20,343 bases of DNA. Source: CAYLKS01 sp964384205 [NCBI: uncultured bacterium]. GTDB taxonomy: Bacteria > JAGOEH01. Location of the stretch: positions 1 through 20,343 of the forward strand of contig CAYLKS010000051.1 of assembly GCA_964384205.1 (NCBI GenBank), given 5' to 3'. Position numbers and translations under genes: made by a program. Positions 1 through 6,598 of this stretch are shown here, one piece after another. The notes beneath the pieces are model-generated. The model searched no databases. It had not been told where the DNA came from and worked only from the letters and a program-made list of their open reading frames with translations. Position 1 is the stretch's first letter, and every line of letters starts with the position of its first letter.

Positions 1-47
1 TCTTTACTTTCTCTTAAATCTTAAAATAGTATAATATTTAATATTAA

Positions 48-71
48 AGATAGTTATTTAGATAGTTATTT
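48..71. repeat. 12-bp tandem direct repeat (two copies)
   Basis: The unit AGATAGTTATTT occurs at 48-59 and again at 60-71 with no mismatch. Read on the minus strand, the copy nearer the ATG at 81 supplies the in-frame TAA that closes the seven-codon reading frame. It may be a replication-slippage duplication or a scar of a rearrangement. Confidence 0.7.
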
Positions 72-78
72 GTTTTGT

Positions 79-161
79 CATGGTATCCTCCTTGTGTTTT
101 TTTGTTAATTTTTTTTCCAAATTATAAATACAATTTTTTTTAATTCAAGGGGGGTACCATG
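79..161. repeat. 16-bp inverted repeat with outward-facing RBS-ATG arms
   Basis: Arm one is 79-94 and arm two is 146-161. All 16 positions pair in plus-strand RNA, two of them as G-U wobbles (86/154 and 89/151), so the arms match at 14 of 16 positions as DNA. The 51-nt loop is very T-rich. Each arm reads outwards as a purine-rich Shine-Dalgarno, then ATACC or TACC, then ATG. No T-run follows on either strand, so this is not an ordinary intrinsic terminator. Terminal inverted repeats of a relic element, or a structured regulatory RNA, are the main alternatives. Confidence 0.6.
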
Positions 162-195
162 TCTCTTATTTCCCCACTTTGCTAATACATTTATC

Positions 196-224
196 TTGAC
201 ATTTCCATATTATTTCTTTATTTT
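196..224 (+). promoter_or_regulatory. Predicted sigma70-type promoter for the 245 gene
   Basis: A perfect TTGACA at 196-201 is followed after 17 bp by TATTTT at 219-224 as a weak -10 box. This would give a leader of only about 14 nt carrying AAGGAAA before the ATG at 245. The -35 box is convincing. The -10 box is only a 4/6 match. Confidence 0.45.
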
Positions 225-244
225 ATTCCAAACAAGGAAATAAA

Positions 245-601
245 ATGCAAAACTGCAAATTTATTTTATTTCTTCTATTTTTAATATCTTCAACATTACA
301 CGCGAATTTCTCATGGAAACAAAATATAGGAAATCAACTAACCAAAAAATTTATTAATCAATACGTAAATTTTACTACCTCTAATAATGGTATCTCAAAT
401 TATATAAAATCAGAACTTAATCTTAAAACACAATATGCAAATATAATCAAAATAAGGTATTTATTTTTTAACTGCTTTTCAAATAAGACTATTAGCGATA
501 CAACTTATTATATAAATGACAAAGAATTTACATTAAAAGAAAATATTGTTATTGCAAATAGCCAAAAATTATATATGGCATCTGGAAAGGAAAGGAAATA
601 A
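245..601 (+). CDS. Small secreted protein of unknown function
   Basis: This 118-residue protein is not recognised as a member of any family. It begins with a short polar stretch and a hydrophobic core (about residues 5-18) ending in Ser-Thr-Leu-His-Ala, a good signal-peptidase I site near residue 20, so export to the periplasm or beyond is likely. The mature part is rich in Asn, Lys, Ile and Tyr, contains one Cys, and has no visible repeat, lipobox or catalytic motif. The ATG is supported by AAGGAAA about 6 nt upstream and by the promoter before it. It ends 3 nt before the next start, so the two are probably co-transcribed, and the protein may act with the membrane protein that follows. That partnership is inferred from spacing only. 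Confidence 0.55.
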   Translation: MQNCKFILFLLFLISSTLHANFSWKQNIGNQLTKKFINQYVNFTTSNNGISNYIKSELNLKTQYANIIKIRYLFFNCFSNKTISDTTYYINDKEFTLKENIVIANSQKLYMASGKERK

Positions 602-604
602 CAA

Positions 605-2425
605 TTGAATAACGAAAATTTATTTAAAAAAATCAATATTTTTTGGATTTTATATGTTCTTTTTCATTTTATACCTTGTCTCTATAATTCTCCCTATTTT
701 TGGGGGACAGATATGTACGCATATTTTACCCCCTATATTTCATTTACTATAATTATATTTACACTATTTTTATCAATTAATACTAAATCAGCCGATTATT
801 TTTTACAATTTTTAAATAAAATCAATTTAATAATACAAAATATTCCTTCCTATTTTTATGTTTTACTAACTGCTATATTATTCTATCTTTTCAGAGAAAA
901 AGTCTTTTTATTAGGTGATGGGATGTTAAGAATAAGGAATGCAAATTATGGCTTATTATTTTCAACTGATCAACCTCTCACAACATTCATACATGGACTT
1001 ATAGTAAAAATTACAAAGCTTAATGCTAAAACTGTTTATCAAAGTATAAGCATACTCGCGGGGATTATTACAATTATTTTCTATACCAAAATATCAAACA
1101 GACTTTTTTCCAAAACATATAAAAAACTAATTACTGGGGGGCTATTATTTTCATCCGGAATTATACAATTCTATTTTGGATATGTTGAAAGTTATTCTAT
1201 TCTTGCATTATTCATATTTCTTTTTCTTTTAACAGCTTTAAAAGAAATTAAAGAACAAAAAATATCTTATCTCCCTGCAGTTTGGCTTGCAATTGCAGTA
1301 ATCTTTCACCCTTCAGGAATTTTGTTTGTTCCAGCGTTATTTTATCTGTATTTTTATGCCAAAGATAGAAGTCTAAAAGAAAAATTAATTTCTTTATTAA
1401 AAGTCTTAGGTATATTTTTAGTTGCAATTTCATTTCTATTGGGATTATTTTATTTCATAGGAGATATAAGTCCTATACAATTTTTAAAAAGCTACGGAAG
1501 AGAAAATAATATTAAACCATTATTCTCTAACAACAATTTCGACGGAATTTTATCATTATCTCATTTTATAGATATTTTTAACGAAATATTGCTTACTGTT
1601 CCTGCCATAACATTAATAGTTTTTGCTGCTCTATTATTTCTCAAAAACAGAAAAGACAAGCAATTGCTATTCCTTTTAACAAGTTTAGTTGGCCCATTAT
1701 TATTTTTTCTAACATTTAATCCACTTTTAGGATTTGCAAGAGATTGGGATATTATGGCAATTATTGCATATCCGCTGACATTATTTATTAGTTTCTCAAT
1801 CCTTAAATACTCAAATAAAAAACAAGCAATAAAAATAGGAACGGTTACGATAATTTTATCATTATTTCATACTATACCGTGGGTTTTGATTAATGCAAAT
1901 CAAAATAAATCAATTAGAAGATTCACAATAATAATGAACACACCACACTGGTCAAAAGATTCAAAAGCAAAAGCCAGAGACGAGTTATCAAGTCTATTTA
2001 TGAAACAAGAACAGTATGAAAAAGCAATAAAATACTTAAAAGAAGCATATAATCTTACATATAACAATAGATATTTATTTAAGGCAGGAGTATCATCATT
2101 TAAAATAAAAGATTATGCTACAGCCGGGAAGATATTTGAATATCTTAATACTCAAAAAGATAGCTTAAATTTCGATGTGCCATTTTATCTTGCAACATTA
2201 TATGAAATTGCAGGAGAATATGATAAAGCACTAAATTTATACTTCAAAGCTTTGAGAATGGACAGTACAAAAGCTATTGCTTACTACTGTATTGCAAACA
2301 TATATGAAAAAAAGAATAACATAAACGAAGCAATAAAATACTGTAATATTGCAAAAGAAAAAGGTTATTCCATTTCCGAGATAAATAATCTTCTTAACAA
2401 AATCAAAGTAAAATTAAAAAAATAA
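605..2425 (+). CDS. Polytopic membrane protein, GT-C-like, with C-terminal TPRs
   Basis: The 606 residues divide into a membrane half with about ten to twelve hydrophobic helices (roughly residues 10-430) and a soluble C-terminal part (about 450-606) with tetratricopeptide-type helix pairs, for example around 470-483, 527-552 and 560-585. Several spots recall GT-C glycosyltransferase-like membrane proteins common in FCB bacteria: an acidic loop with Gly-Asp-Gly at 104-106, a Gly-Tyr-Val-Glu segment at 192-195, and Arg-Asp-Trp-Asp at 379-382. GT-C enzymes transfer sugars from polyprenyl carriers on the outer face of the inner membrane, but donor and acceptor cannot be read here. The start is TTG, placed behind AAAGGAAA that overlaps the end of the upstream gene; the next in-frame Met is residue 37, inside the membrane region. 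O-antigen-ligase-like or scaffold roles remain possible. Confidence 0.6.
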   Translation: MNNENLFKKINIFWILYVLFHFIPCLYNSPYFWGTDMYAYFTPYISFTIIIFTLFLSINTKSADYFLQFLNKINLIIQNIPSYFYVLLTAILFYLFREKVFLLGDGMLRIRNANYGLLFSTDQPLTTFIHGLIVKITKLNAKTVYQSISILAGIITIIFYTKISNRLFSKTYKKLITGGLLFSSGIIQFYFGYVESYSILALFIFLFLLTALKEIKEQKISYLPAVWLAIAVIFHPSGILFVPALFYLYFYAKDRSLKEKLISLLKVLGIFLVAISFLLGLFYFIGDISPIQFLKSYGRENNIKPLFSNNNFDGILSLSHFIDIFNEILLTVPAITLIVFAALLFLKNRKDKQLLFLLTSLVGPLLFFLTFNPLLGFARDWDIMAIIAYPLTLFISFSILKYSNKKQAIKIGTVTIILSLFHTIPWVLINANQNKSIRRFTIIMNTPHWSKDSKAKARDELSSLFMKQEQYEKAIKYLKEAYNLTYNNRYLFKAGVSSFKIKDYATAGKIFEYLNTQKDSLNFDVPFYLATLYEIAGEYDKALNLYFKALRMDSTKAIAYYCIANIYEKKNNINEAIKYCNIAKEKGYSISEINNLLNKIKVKLKK

Positions 2426-2663
2426 TACTGAAAAAACATGATATTTGGGAACAATTACCCACTTAAATAGCTAATTTGCAATTATAATAATCCTATATTA
2501 AAATAACATAGTTTTACGATTTATTTACAATTGTCCACATAACATATCCATTGCTTTTGCATATTATAAAGATATCATAAAAGCCCAATATGGAAAAAAT
2601 AAAAAAGATATTTCTTGACAAAGTAAAAATTTTATTTATATTAGAAAAAAAGGATATAAAAAA
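2426..2663. other. Intergenic region upstream of the HTH/malic enzyme genes
   Basis: These 238 nt contain no credible gene and no hairpin with a U-run after the membrane protein gene. A 4-bp GGG/CCC-type pairing near 2447-2462 is too weak to call. The 3' part carries the TTGACA promoter listed separately. An ATG at 2590 opens a Lys-rich frame of about 34 codons that runs through the promoter and into the next gene, and it is probably spurious. Confidence 0.5.
2615..2642 (+). promoter_or_regulatory. Predicted sigma70-type promoter for the HTH-malic enzyme genes
   Basis: TTGACA at 2615-2620, a 16-bp spacer and TATATT at 2637-2642 make the best canonical promoter in the window. A transcript starting near 2649 would have a very short leader, with the AAAAAGGA Shine-Dalgarno (2647-2653) close to or at its 5' end. 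If so, the downstream ATG at 2664 would be read from an almost leaderless message, or initiation is a little further upstream. Confidence 0.55.
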
Positions 2664-2924
2664 ATGTCAAAAAGACTTGAAATTGTTGACTTAACAGAGG
2701 AAGAGAAAAAAGAATTGTTATCAATTATTAAAGAACAAAAAAATAATAGACTTAAAAATAGAGCAAAAATTATTTTATATTCTTATGAAAAAATCCCGGT
2801 TATAAATATTCAGAAAGAGTTAAATATTTCCAGGCAGACAATTAGTACCTGGAAGAAAAGATTTTTAAAATATAGAATCAAAGGATTATTAGATCTTAGA
2901 ATTAGAAAGCATATTGATGAGTAG
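2664..2924 (+). CDS. Orphan IS630-type helix-turn-helix protein
   Basis: The 86 residues match the N-terminal DNA-binding domain of IS630-family transposases: an opening Leu-Thr-Glu-Glu-Glu helix (10-24), an Arg-Ala-Lys-Ile-Ile-Leu helix (33-39), and a helix-turn-helix at about 46-68 with Ile-Ser-Arg-Gln-Thr-Ile-Ser-Thr-Trp as recognition helix, followed by the Gly-Leu-Leu-Asp turn at 74-77. The DDE catalytic domain that normally follows is absent, and the frame ends within the first codons of the malic enzyme gene. It has its own promoter-like sequence and Shine-Dalgarno. Its stop overlaps the malic enzyme ATG by 8 bp, so the two are probably co-transcribed and translationally coupled. It is either a transposase remnant or a co-opted DNA-binding regulator; the sequence alone does not decide. 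Confidence 0.7.
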   Translation: MSKRLEIVDLTEEEKKELLSIIKEQKNNRLKNRAKIILYSYEKIPVINIQKELNISRQTISTWKKRFLKYRIKGLLDLRIRKHIDE

Positions 2925-4260
2925 TGAAAATAGAGAAAAGCTTGCTAATAAACCAGCACTAATTTCAGAAGAATTACATAAATTTTATAAAGGGAAAATT
3001 CAGATTACATCAAAAGCAGTTATAAGAGATTTAGATGATTTTAGCTATTGGTATACTCCGGGGGTAGCAGAACCGTGCAAAAGAATTCATAAACAACCAG
3101 AACTTGTTTACAAATACACCAATAAAGGTAATACAATAGCAATTGTTTCTGATGGTTCGAGAGTACTTGGCTTAGGAGATATAGGACCGGCAGCTGGTCT
3201 TCCTGTAATGGAAGGCAAGGCTTTAATTTTTAAATTTTTAGGTGGAGTAGATGCAGTCCCTATTTGTATAAATGCGAATAATGCAGAAGATATAATAAAC
3301 TTTGTTAAGATGATTGAGCCAACTTACGGTGGTATAAATTTAGAGGACATTGCTCAGCCAAAATGCTTTGAGGTTCTGGACAGATTAAGAGAAATATCAA
3401 ACATTCCAGTATGGCATGATGACCAGCAAGGAACAGCATTAGTAACAGTTGCTGGGCTATTTAATGCTTTATATATAGTTAATAAAAAAATAGAAACCAT
3501 TAAAATAGTTTTATTTGGAGCAGGTGCTGCTAATCTTGCTATAACAAGACTTTTGATTCAAGCAGGAGCTAATCCTGAAAATATGATATTGCTTGATAGT
3601 AAAGGGAGCCTTGGTAAGTTTAGAGATGATCTGGAAAAAAAACATCCTTATAAATGGAAATATGCTCAGATAACAAATAAAAACAATATAGATGGCGATC
3701 TGGAGACATGCCTTAAAGGTGCGGATGTCTTAATAGCATTATCCAAGCCAGGACCTGATACTATAAAAAAAGAATGGATTGCAGGGATGGCAAAAGATTC
3801 TATTGTATTTGTTTGTTCAAATCCTACTCCGGAAATATGGCCATGGGAAGCAAAAGAAGCAGGTGCAAGAATTGTAGCAACAGGGAGGTCTGATTTCCCT
3901 AATCAAGTAAATAATTCATTAGGTTTCCCTGCTATCTTTCGAGGTGTGCTTGATGTTGGCGCAAGATCTATTTCTGATACAATGTGCATAGAAGCAGCAA
4001 AAAGCCTGGCAGAATTTGCAAGAAAAAAAGGAATTCATGAAGAATATATTGTTCCTAAGATGACAGACTATGAAGTTTTTCCACATGAAGCCGCAACAGT
4101 TGGTAGCCAGGCAATTAGAGAAAATCTTGCATTATATAAAAATTTTTCTTATGAAGATTTATATCAATTAGCTGATAAAAAAATAAAACTCGCTCAAGAG
4201 CAAGTTCACTTATTCATGGAGAAGGGCATTATTCCTCAAGCTCCTGAAATTAATATTTAA
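2917..4260 (+). CDS. Malic enzyme, short bacterial form
   Basis: This enzyme oxidatively decarboxylates malate to pyruvate and CO2 with NAD+ or NADP+, in the cytoplasm. The 447 residues carry the family signatures: Tyr-Thr-Pro-Gly-Val-Ala at 46-51, Asp-Gly-Ser-Arg-Val-Leu-Gly-Leu-Gly-Asp at 79-88, the catalytic-Lys region Glu-Gly-Lys at 99-101, the metal-binding Glu-Asp of 143-144 with His-Asp-Asp at 167-169, and a Rossmann Gly-Ala-Gly-Ala-Ala-Asn at 201-206. The phosphotransacetylase-like domain of long MaeB proteins is missing. The start is taken as ATG 2917; an in-frame TTG at 2914 is less likely. The Shine-Dalgarno is weak (AGAAAG), which suits coupling to the overlapping HTH gene. Cofactor choice cannot be read safely, so no symbol is given. 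The downstream DUF401 gene suggests shared organic-acid metabolism. Confidence 0.93.
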   Translation: MSSENREKLANKPALISEELHKFYKGKIQITSKAVIRDLDDFSYWYTPGVAEPCKRIHKQPELVYKYTNKGNTIAIVSDGSRVLGLGDIGPAAGLPVMEGKALIFKFLGGVDAVPICINANNAEDIINFVKMIEPTYGGINLEDIAQPKCFEVLDRLREISNIPVWHDDQQGTALVTVAGLFNALYIVNKKIETIKIVLFGAGAANLAITRLLIQAGANPENMILLDSKGSLGKFRDDLEKKHPYKWKYAQITNKNNIDGDLETCLKGADVLIALSKPGPDTIKKEWIAGMAKDSIVFVCSNPTPEIWPWEAKEAGARIVATGRSDFPNQVNNSLGFPAIFRGVLDVGARSISDTMCIEAAKSLAEFARKKGIHEEYIVPKMTDYEVFPHEAATVGSQAIRENLALYKNFSYEDLYQLADKKIKLAQEQVHLFMEKGIIPQAPEINI

Positions 4261-4325
4261 TATTTTCCTATTTTTGATTAAAAATACTTGTTTAAAATAT
4301 TTTTTTAATATATTATAAGACAATT

Positions 4326-5618
4326 ATGGAAGCATTATTTTCTATTCCTGTAATATTAAAAATTTTAATTATCTTTATTGTTATAGTTATAGCAAATAAT
4401 TACAGAATCCATCTTGGATTATTGGGATTTTTAGGTGCCATAATTCTTGGATTATGGATAAAATTGCCCTTATCTGATATTTTTCATATTATTATATATT
4501 CAATATTCAGCTTAAATACTTTATTATTATCTTTGGTGATTTTCTTAATTTTACTTTTAAGTTCAATTATGAAGAAAAAAAATAAAATGAAAGAAGTTGT
4601 AGAAAATTTTCGAGGTTTTTTCCCATCTCCAAAGCTCACTTTAGCAACATTACCAATAATTATTGGTATGCTTCCGATGCCTGGAGGAGCAATTTTTTCA
4701 GCCCCTTTGGTAGATTCTTTTGACCCTAAACATGTTCTTGATAATGATAAAAAATCTGCCATAAATTACTTTTTTCGACATACTCTTGAACTATGGTGGC
4801 CACTTTATCCTGCTGTTATTTTTATCATTGATATTACAAATATTCAAATAAGCCAACTAATATTGCTTAATTTACCGTTATCTATAGTACTTTTTGTTAC
4901 CGGGCTCATTATCTTATTGAAGGGCTATCATTTTGACCATTTAAAAAATCTACAAATTAATAGAAAAAAATTTTTTTTATCAATAACTCCTATTCTGATT
5001 GTTATTTTTTGTTTTATTATAATACTAATATTGTTAAATTTAGTGCCTTCAAATATAAAAAAAATAAATTACTTTCATACTTTTAAACAATATCTGCCGA
5101 TTCTTATAGGACTGATATTTAGTATAGCCTATCTTAAATATACTGAAAAAAATATTGATATAAAAGAAGATCTAAAGAATTTCCGAAAATATAATTTAGT
5201 CCTTGTGGTAATTGGGATAAAGGTTTTTGCAAATCTAATAGATCAATCGCATATTGCTAATTTAATTGTACATGAACTAAATTTTTATAATATCAATTTC
5301 TTTTTTATAATCTTATTTTTACCATTTTTAGCAGGACTTGTTACAGGTGTTGGTTTTGCTTATGTAGGAATTAGTTTTCCTATAGTTTTAAGTTTGATTC
5401 CTCAGAATTTATCTTCTATACAATTTTTAGCTTATATTATGATTGCAGATGCTGCCGGCTATATGGGAATGATGCTATCGCCCATGCATATTTGTATGAT
5501 TGTAACAGGTGAATATTTTAAATCTACTTTATTAAAAATTATAAAACAGATTTTCCCAATACTTGTTATCTTTTTTATTTTCGCATTTATATATTTCAAA
5601 TTTTTACTTTTACTATAA
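4326..5618 (+). CDS. DUF401 family integral membrane protein
   Basis: The 430 residues are almost entirely hydrophobic, with about ten to eleven predicted membrane segments. Hallmarks of the DUF401 family (Pfam PF04165) are visible: Leu-Pro-Met-Pro-Gly-Gly-Ala near residues 116-122, the Asn-Tyr-Phe-Phe-Arg-His-Thr-Leu-Glu-Leu-Trp-Trp-Pro-Leu-Tyr-Pro block near 146-161, and a second Gly-rich re-entrant-like segment near the C-terminus with Met-Gly-Met-Met-Leu-Ser-Pro-Met-His. The internal symmetry of two Gly/Pro-rich segments resembles ion/dicarboxylate transporters of the IT superfamily, so transport of an organic anion is a reasonable inference, not a demonstrated function. No clear Shine-Dalgarno precedes the ATG. 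The 65-nt gap after the malic enzyme gene holds only an all-AT hairpin, so read-through transcription is likely. Confidence 0.8.
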   Translation: MEALFSIPVILKILIIFIVIVIANNYRIHLGLLGFLGAIILGLWIKLPLSDIFHIIIYSIFSLNTLLLSLVIFLILLLSSIMKKKNKMKEVVENFRGFFPSPKLTLATLPIIIGMLPMPGGAIFSAPLVDSFDPKHVLDNDKKSAINYFFRHTLELWWPLYPAVIFIIDITNIQISQLILLNLPLSIVLFVTGLIILLKGYHFDHLKNLQINRKKFFLSITPILIVIFCFIIILILLNLVPSNIKKINYFHTFKQYLPILIGLIFSIAYLKYTEKNIDIKEDLKNFRKYNLVLVVIGIKVFANLIDQSHIANLIVHELNFYNINFFFIILFLPFLAGLVTGVGFAYVGISFPIVLSLIPQNLSSIQFLAYIMIADAAGYMGMMLSPMHICMIVTGEYFKSTLLKIIKQIFPILVIFFIFAFIYFKFLLLL

Positions 5619-5640
5619 GATTATATGGACATAAACTTAT

Positions 5641-6594
5641 ATGGATAACTATTTAAACAAATTTTTCGAGATAGCAGATATTGATTCAATTAAACAAATA
5701 ATAAAACAAAGAGAAGAATGGAAAAAACGAAAAAGTACCCAAAAATATTATAATTTATTAAATAATGTAAAACATATCAAAACCAGCTATTTTGACTTTT
5801 CTTCGGATATTGTTTCTATTGGAAAAGAAGAAGAATTAACACAAAATGATAAAAAAATACTATTAGAAACATTAATCGGTTTTAAACCATGGCGGAAAGG
5901 GCCTTTTAATATATTTGGCAATCTGATTGATGCAGAATGGAGAAGTGAAAAAAAATTTAATAGAATTATACCTTATTTACCCGACCTTAAAGGGAAGGTA
6001 ATATGTGATGTTGGTTGTAATAATGGATATTATATGTTCAGGTTGTATGACAAACAACCATCATTTATCCTGGGCATTGATCCTACATTACATTATTATT
6101 TTACATATAAATTATTGAGTGGATTTATAGAACTGAAGAATATTGCATATGAATTATTGGGAGTTGAACATATAAAATTTTTCACAGAAAGTTTTGATGT
6201 GGTTTTATTGATGGGGATTTTATATCATCATCCATCGCCGCTTGATATTTTAAAAAATGTATTTAAATCTTTAAAAAAAAATGGTATCTTAATTATAGAA
6301 TCTCAGGGCATACCTGGTGAAGGCTCTTTTGCATTGTTCCCTGCTAAAAGATATGCAAAAGCTCCGGGAGTATATTTTTTGCCTACAGTAGGGTGTTTAT
6401 ATAATTTTGTTAAACGAGCAGGTTTTCGTAATATTGAAGTTTTTTATATTCATAAAATGACACCAAAAGAACAACGGCGAACAAAATGGATGGATTATGA
6501 ATCATTTATAGATTTTTTAGATCCAGATAATCCAGAATTAACTGTAGAAGGTTACCCTGCTCCAATCAGAATATATATAAAATGTCAAAAATGA
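5641..6594 (+). CDS. cmoB: CmoB-like tRNA (U34) carboxymethyltransferase
   Basis: CmoB transfers a carboxymethyl group from carboxy-SAM to 5-hydroxyuridine at the tRNA wobble position, giving cmo5U34. The 317 residues align along the whole length of the E. coli type (323 residues): Pro-Trp-Arg-Lys-Gly-Pro-Phe at 83-89, Glu-Trp-Arg-Ser at 99-102, the SAM-binding Asp-Val-Gly-Cys at 123-126, Gly-Ile-Asp-Pro-Thr at 145-149, Met-Gly-Ile-Leu-Tyr-His at 191-196, and the C-terminal Thr-Val-Glu-Gly-Tyr-Pro-Ala-Pro at 301-308. Lys86, Tyr195 and Arg310 sit at a constant five-residue offset from Lys91, Tyr200 and Arg315, which I recall as carboxy-SAM contacts in the E. coli enzyme. CmoA, which makes carboxy-SAM, is not in the window. 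The gene lies 22 nt after the DUF401 gene with no strong Shine-Dalgarno, and ends 4 nt before a convergent gene. Confidence 0.88.
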   Translation: MDNYLNKFFEIADIDSIKQIIKQREEWKKRKSTQKYYNLLNNVKHIKTSYFDFSSDIVSIGKEEELTQNDKKILLETLIGFKPWRKGPFNIFGNLIDAEWRSEKKFNRIIPYLPDLKGKVICDVGCNNGYYMFRLYDKQPSFILGIDPTLHYYFTYKLLSGFIELKNIAYELLGVEHIKFFTESFDVVLLMGILYHHPSPLDILKNVFKSLKKNGILIIESQGIPGEGSFALFPAKRYAKAPGVYFLPTVGCLYNFVKRAGFRNIEVFYIHKMTPKEQRRTKWMDYESFIDFLDPDNPELTVEGYPAPIRIYIKCQK

Positions 6595-6598
6595 AATA

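Larger units (their letters stand above)
1..244. other. Non-coding left flank
   Basis: No gene of credible length lies here. The stretch holds a 12-bp tandem duplication (48-71), a long inverted repeat (79-94 with 146-161), T-rich runs between its arms, and a promoter-like sequence before the first gene. On the minus strand a strong Shine-Dalgarno (AAGGAGG) precedes an ATG at 81 that opens only seven codons before TAA. On the plus strand a similar G-rich box precedes an ATG at 159 that opens only eight codons. These could be leader peptides or the broken 5' end of a lost gene such as a transposase. Neither reading is proven. Confidence 0.6.

Noticed and set aside
1248-1433. Minus-strand frame of 61 codons inside the GT-C/TPR gene
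   Set aside because: Lies wholly antisense to a well-supported membrane protein, with no RBS or recognisable domain.
2590-2694. Plus-strand Lys-rich frame of about 34 codons before the HTH gene
   Set aside because: It spans the predicted promoter and overlaps the HTH gene out of frame, and its composition is that of AT-rich non-coding DNA.
4269-4286. Perfect 7-bp hairpin TATTTTT/AAAAATA after the malic enzyme gene
   Set aside because: The stem is only A-T pairs and no U-run follows directly, so it is not a credible terminator in DNA of this composition.
4484-4762. Minus-strand 92-codon frame inside the DUF401 gene
   Set aside because: Antisense shadow of a membrane protein; no homology pattern and no start signals.
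5625-5648. Seven-codon frame overlapping the cmoB start
   Set aside because: No Shine-Dalgarno and no regulatory hairpin; short frames of this kind are expected by chance.
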